Source: Candidatus Coprousia avicola
Lineage (GTDB): Bacteria > Actinomycetota > Coriobacteriia > Coriobacteriales > Coriobacteriaceae
DNA length: 39,060 nt
NCBI GenBank assembly: GCA_018715125.1
Contig: DVMF01000022.1
Location: 1-39,060, forward strand
Reading direction: 5' to 3'
In this document: one piece after another, positions 36,276 to 39,060 of the stretch
Numbering within the stretch: position 1 is the first letter of the stretch
Layout: each line of letters begins with the position of its first letter
The notes under the pieces: model-generated
Databases searched by the model: none
What the model was told of the DNA's origin: nothing
The model's input: only the letters and a program-made list of their open reading frames with translations
Translations under genes and position numbers: made by a program

Positions 36276-37247
36276 TTGGATAGAGACGATTCGACCCGCG
36301 CCGCCGCGCGCCCGGCGCTTTGGGACCGCTGCGTCCCGTTTGCGCTGGTGGCGGGCACGCTGCTCGTTATCGCCGGCGTGGTCTGGACGTTTACCCTCGC
36401 GCCGTTCGCGCAGGGCGCGACGCTCTCCGAGCCGGCGGTCATCGCGGGCCAGCAGATCACCACCAAGCTGCTCCTCAGTCAGAAGATCTTTTATTTGCAC
36501 GTGCCCGTCGCCGTCGCCTCATTCGCCGTCATGGCGTTCGCCGCGTTTTGGGCCGTGCGCTTTTTGATGACGGGGGAGCGCCGCTACGACATCAAGTCCA
36601 AGACCGCTATGGAAGTCACGCTCGTTTTTGTGGTCGCGACCATGATTTCGGGCGACTTGTGGACGCGTTTCGAGTGGGGTGTCTGGTGGACGTGGGAACC
36701 GCGTCTCACCACCTATTTCATCCTCATGCTGCTCGTCATCGGCTACTTCATCCTGCGTAACGCGATGGAGGACCCCGAGCGCCGCGCGCGCTTTGCCGCC
36801 GTGTTTGGCATCGTGGCCTTTGTAGATGCGCCCATTTCGTTCATGATCACGCGCTTGGTGCCGAGCTCCGTGCACCCGGTGGTGTTCCGTACCGATAGCG
36901 GCCTGCCGCCGATGATGCTCATCCCGTTTCTGCTGGGGCTCTTTGGCATGCTGCTCGTCGCGTTTGCCCTTACGCGCATCGCCCTGCGCGTCAATACCGA
37001 CGCTGCCGAGGTGGAGGAGCTGAAAGAGCGGCTCGAGGAGCAGGATGCTTGGCGCGAGCGCGCTGCGGCCGATGAGGCGCTCGAGCGCCTGAGGGCTGCC
37101 GGCGCCAAGCTCAGCGGCTCGCGTCCCGCCGACGCCCCCGTCCCCGATGCGACACATACCCCGGAGGTCGTAGGTTCAAATCCCGCGGGCATGTCCCCGT
37201 CCCATGATGCCGCCGACCCCTCTACCTCGTCCTCTAAGGAGGCCTAA
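36276..37247 (+). CDS. ccmC: Cytochrome c maturation protein CcmC with extended tail
   Basis: CcmC loads haem on CcmE. The 323-residue protein has six transmembrane segments (to about 240), the WWD motif EWGVWWTWEPRLTTYFIL, and the two haem-ligand histidines in FYLHVPVAVAS and VPSSVHPVVFR that flank it. E. coli CcmC is about 245 residues; here a hydrophilic tail of about 80 follows, first a charged coiled-coil-like stretch (VEELKERLEEQDAW), then low-complexity sequence containing THTPEVVGSNPAGMS, encoded by a tRNA-derived fragment at 37155-37186. The start is the TTG at 36276, behind AAAGGGGATCC. CcmD follows four bases after the stop. Confidence 0.94.
   Translation: MDRDDSTRAAARPALWDRCVPFALVAGTLLVIAGVVWTFTLAPFAQGATLSEPAVIAGQQITTKLLLSQKIFYLHVPVAVASFAVMAFAAFWAVRFLMTGERRYDIKSKTAMEVTLVFVVATMISGDLWTRFEWGVWWTWEPRLTTYFILMLLVIGYFILRNAMEDPERRARFAAVFGIVAFVDAPISFMITRLVPSSVHPVVFRTDSGLPPMMLIPFLLGLFGMLLVAFALTRIALRVNTDAAEVEELKERLEEQDAWRERAAADEALERLRAAGAKLSGSRPADAPVPDATHTPEVVGSNPAGMSPSHDAADPSTSSSKEA
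37155..37186 (+). repeat. tRNA-fMet-derived fragment inside ccmC
   Basis: These 32 bases match 37589-37620 of the initiator tRNA gene at 30 positions: anticodon CAT, 3' side of the anticodon stem, variable loop and most of the T arm. The orientation is the same and the distance is 434 bases. Similarity stops abruptly on both sides. It is translated in frame as part of the CcmC tail. Confidence 0.85.
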
Positions 37248-37250
37248 CCC

Positions 37251-37445
37251 ATGGATGCCATTCTTGCCGAGGTCTATTCGACCGTCTTGCCCGCCGCTCC
37301 GTATGTTATCGGTGCCTACGTTGGAATTTGGATCGTGCTCGCCGTGTACACGCTTATGCTCTCGCGGCGGTCAAAGCAGACCGCCCGCGACCTCGACGCC
37401 CTCAAGCAGGCGCTCGCCGATCGCGAGGAGAAGCTCGAGCGCTAA
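37251..37445 (+). CDS. ccmD: Cytochrome c maturation protein CcmD
   Basis: The 64-residue protein has one membrane segment (about 15-37, with PYVIGAYVGIWIVLAVYTLML) and a charged C-terminal helix (KQTARDLDALKQALADREEKLER). This is the layout of CcmD, a small membrane protein that helps release holo-CcmE from CcmC. The position directly after ccmC and a strong AAGGAGG site support it. Sequence conservation in this family is low, so the call rests partly on context. It is the last gene of the ccm operon; no classical terminator follows. Confidence 0.85.
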   Translation: MDAILAEVYSTVLPAAPYVIGAYVGIWIVLAVYTLMLSRRSKQTARDLDALKQALADREEKLER

Positions 37446-37451
37446 CGTGTT

Positions 37452-37483
37452 TTGACACGAATATGGAGGGCGCTCCATATTCG
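37452..37483. promoter_or_regulatory. Inverted repeat beside a consensus -35 box
   Basis: TTGACA (37452-37457) is immediately followed by a perfect 11-bp inverted repeat, CGAATATGGAG and CTCCATATTCG with a 4-base spacer (37458-37483). A poor -10 (CATATT, 37476-37481) overlaps its right arm. It could be an operator-controlled promoter or an RNA hairpin at the end of the ccm mRNA; there is no T-run. Confidence 0.4.
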
Positions 37484-37495
37484 ATGGTGCACCGC

Positions 37496-37524
37496 TTGCA
37501 TTATGCTGCCCATGCGCGTAATAT
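37496..37524 (+). promoter_or_regulatory. Promoter of tRNA-fMet
   Basis: TTGCAT (37496-37501), a 17-base spacer and TAATAT (37519-37524) lie about 30 bases before the mature tRNA 5' end. Confidence 0.6.
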
Positions 37525-37554
37525 ACTCTCTTGCGCTAAGGCGCAACCAGACAT

Positions 37555-37631
37555 TGCGGGGTGGAGCAGTCTGGTAGCTCGCCGGGCTCATAACCCGGAG
37601 GTCGTAGGTTCAAATCCTGCCCCCGCGACCA
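37555..37631 (+). tRNA. Initiator tRNA-Met (anticodon CAT)
   Basis: The 77-base cloverleaf has the acceptor strands TGCGGGG and CCCCGCG, anticodon loop CTCATAA, variable loop AGGTC and T arm GTAGG-TTCAAAT-CCTGC. The discriminator A and CCA are encoded. Three G-C pairs (GGG/CCC) next to the anticodon loop and a non-Watson-Crick first acceptor pair (T-G) mark it as the initiator. A perfect terminator follows at 37641. Confidence 0.95.
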
Positions 37632-37640
37632 TGAATTTGC

Positions 37641-37677
37641 CCTCCTAGCTGGGAAATCAGCTAGGAGGTTTTCTTTT
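37641..37677 (+). terminator. Rho-independent terminator of tRNA-fMet
   Basis: A perfect 11-bp stem CCTCCTAGCTG/CAGCTAGGAGG with a 6-base loop is followed by TTTTCTTTT. Confidence 0.9.
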
Positions 37678-37699
37678 ATCAGGTGCCCGAGATTGCCAA

Positions 37700-37723
37700 G
37701 GTAATGGGTATGGTAATGAGTAT
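37700..37723. repeat. Tandem 12-base repeat downstream of tRNA-fMet
   Basis: GGTAATGGGTAT (37700-37711) is followed directly by GGTAATGAGTAT (37712-37723), one mismatch. Its meaning is unknown; it could be a local slippage product or a protein-binding site. Confidence 0.5.
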
Positions 37724-37739
37724 CGTCTGGGGACGTGAC

Positions 37740-38075
37740 TTACCCCCTGCGCTTGGCAAGCGAGTCTCTTAGTGCTCGGAGCACCTCAATCGCCACGGGA
37801 AGCTCATCCGCCTCGAACGAGACTAGAATCTCTTGCACCTCCGCCGAGAGCGCGGCCTTGTCGGGGTTCGGCCCATCGGTCAGGAGCGCATCCGTTCCCA
37901 CCGAGAGTTCTTCGGCAATCCTCGCGAGCACGGGCAGGCTCAGCTTGGTGTTTCCGGTTTCGATGTGGCTCATGTGTGTGACGGAGATGCTGACCCTTCC
38001 CGCCAGCGCCTCCTGAGACAACCCGCACGCTTTGCGGTACCGCCTGATACGTTGGCCTATCTCGAAGTACTTCAT
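37740..38075 (-). CDS. XRE-family helix-turn-helix transcriptional regulator
   Basis: The 111-residue protein has a Cro/CI-type DNA-binding domain (about 6-60): IGQRIRRYRKACGLSQEALAGRVSISVTHMSHIETGNTKLSLPVLARIAEELSVG, here spanning all five helices. A C-terminal helical part (75-111) may dimerise. No membrane or enzymatic domain is present. The ATG at 38075 is chosen from the domain start with GGTGA as a modest ribosome site; an ATG five codons upstream behind AAGGTGA is an alternative. It is divergent from the gene at 38251 and probably controls the shared intergenic region and itself. Confidence 0.88.
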   Translation of the reverse strand: MKYFEIGQRIRRYRKACGLSQEALAGRVSISVTHMSHIETGNTKLSLPVLARIAEELSVGTDALLTDGPNPDKAALSAEVQEILVSFEADELPVAIEVLRALRDSLAKRRG

Positions 38076-38133
38076 GCAATCACCGCCCATCGGAATCAAG
38101 TCACCTTGAATCCTATGAGCGTTTTTTCTTGTC

Positions 38134-38166
38134 TATAATAGCTGCGATAGGCTGTTTTATGCCTAT
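38134..38166. promoter_or_regulatory. Candidate -10 and XRE operator in divergent region
   Basis: TATAAT (38134-38139, plus strand) is a consensus -10; the overlapping CTATAATAG also gives TATTAT on the other strand. An inverted repeat ATAGGC (38147-38152) and GCCTAT (38161-38166) with an 8-base spacer lies just downstream, a layout typical of XRE operators. No good -35 is seen. Confidence 0.4.
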
Positions 38167-38250
38167 ATAGTTAAAGTTCAGCGCATGCGCATCGAGGATG
38201 CGCCGGGTGGCCGCCGGGCAGGGCCGTATTTGAGAAGAAAGGTTAGACGA

Positions 38251-39042
38251 ATGAACGAGCAGACAGCCGACTTGCTGCCACGCGTCGCAACTGCGCACGA
38301 GTTGATGCACCGCGTGGTCGACCTCCAGAACCGCATCAACCAGCTCACCACGCAGTTCGCTGCCAAGACGGAGAAGAAGTCGAAGCGCCACCCCGTGCTC
38401 TACGCAATCGCGGGCTTCCTCATCGCGTTCGCGCTCATCACGAGCACCCCGCTGAAGGCGGTTACCTACCCGCTCACCATCCCCTTCTTCGCAACGGGCG
38501 GCATGGAGCTTCAGGTGACCGTGTGGAACGTCATCAACCTTGCTGTCTCCGCCGTCATCGGCGCGGTCCTCTACAAGGTCATCGCGAAGTCCGCCGACAA
38601 GAGCCGCGCCCAGAAGAACGCCGCCATCGACCGAAACAACGCCCAGGTCGAGGCGAACAACCAAGCCCTCGCGCAAAGCATCGAGCAGACGAAGCGGGAA
38701 ATCTTCGCCACGCAGCAGCGCTGGGCCGCGGAGGTCGCGCCATGGTACCCGATGGACTACGACAGCATCGACGCCGTGGACTTCTTCCTTACGGCCGTAC
38801 GCAACCACCGCGCGAGCACCGTGCAGGAGATGGTCAATCTCTACGAGACCGAGCGTCACCAGCGGCGCATGGAACAGGGTCAGCAGCAGATTCTCCAGCA
38901 GCAGCGCATAGGCAACATGCTCCAGCTCGGCAACCTCTTCATGCAGGGTCAAATTCTCAATCAGGCACAACAGATTAACGCTAACACCGCCAGCGCGAGC
39001 AGCAGCCTCGACTGGATAAGCAACGCCATGGGAAGGCGATAA
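38251..39042 (+). CDS. Two-membrane-segment coiled-coil protein of unknown function
   Basis: The 263-residue protein is not one I recognise as a named family. It has a helical N-terminus (LMHRVVDLQNRINQL), a basic patch (KTEKKSKRH), hydrophobic segments at about 48-66 and 90-110, then a long cytoplasmic-looking helical region (112-165), the block WYPMDYDSIDAVDFFLTAVRN with RASTVQEMVNLYETERHQRRM, a Gln-rich stretch (207-245) and a Ser/Ala-rich end. The block recalls, from memory, a segment (RADTLKEALNLYEEE-like) of small membrane proteins in Firmicutes and Actinobacteria of unknown role. AGAAAGG precedes the ATG. Its base composition looks a little less GC-rich than the core genes. It sits next to an XRE regulator after a tRNA gene. 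Confidence 0.75.
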   Translation: MNEQTADLLPRVATAHELMHRVVDLQNRINQLTTQFAAKTEKKSKRHPVLYAIAGFLIAFALITSTPLKAVTYPLTIPFFATGGMELQVTVWNVINLAVSAVIGAVLYKVIAKSADKSRAQKNAAIDRNNAQVEANNQALAQSIEQTKREIFATQQRWAAEVAPWYPMDYDSIDAVDFFLTAVRNHRASTVQEMVNLYETERHQRRMEQGQQQILQQQRIGNMLQLGNLFMQGQILNQAQQINANTASASSSLDWISNAMGRR

Positions 39043-39060
39043 GAGACGTACACAGAGGGG

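Noticed and set aside
37155-37620. The tRNA fragment and the tRNA as attL/attR of an integrated element
   Set aside because: The fragment lies upstream of the tRNA rather than beyond its 3' end, it lacks the tRNA 3' terminus, and only ccmD and the end of ccmC lie between. No integrase is present there.

Overview
The window is GC-rich (about 65% by eye), densely coded bacterial DNA with strong Shine-Dalgarno sites and very GC-biased third codon positions. The gene mix fits an anaerobic, fermentative actinobacterium of the class Coriobacteriia, probably Collinsella or a relative: phosphoketolase, a PTS beta-glucoside operon with a LicT-type antiterminator, an NfnAB-type transhydrogenase, a Tat-type lipoprotein binding protein and a Ccm cytochrome c maturation cluster. 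The taxon is my inference from gene content.

Layout: 1-3149 has the 3' end of glmS and a phosphoketolase gene; 3250-3708 is a lone PTS EIIA on the minus strand. 3935-5862 pairs a membrane-anchored parvulin foldase with a YqeY-like protein. 6040-10259 is a polar amino acid ABC transporter (ATPase, Tat-type lipoprotein binding protein, two permeases) with a structured leader, followed by a cytidylate-kinase-like gene. 10449-16094 is a minus-strand beta-glucoside operon: promoter, two RAT-like antiterminator sites, terminator, licT, EIIBC and two 6-phospho-beta-glucosidases. 16385-23336 (minus) holds nfnA-nfnB, pth, prs, glmU and xth; between pth and prs lies a 474-base gap with an array of GGACAT boxes and a decayed helix-turn-helix gene. 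23421-24173 is a sirtuin. 24170-27459 (minus) is an ECF transporter in which two ATPases and an S component are one polypeptide, next to EcfT. 27643-30621 holds a FolP-FolK fusion and birA; coaX is on the minus strand.

31727-37445 is a cytochrome c maturation operon in the order ccmE-F-A-B-C-D. It has no ccmG, ccmH or ccmI, and its CcmE has a CxxxY motif where HxxxY is usual, so it is of the variant Ccm type known from Desulfovibrio and some archaea. CcmE also carries what looks like a second OB-fold. The ccmC tail contains, in frame, a 32-base near-copy of part of the initiator tRNA gene that lies 434 bases downstream (37555-37631). After that tRNA come a divergent XRE regulator and a two-membrane-segment coiled-coil protein of unknown function, possibly the edge of an accessory region.

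The genes most worth following up are the ccm cluster with its tRNA-derived tail, the fused ECF transporter, the FolP with a large low-complexity insertion, and the regulator/membrane protein pair at the right end.
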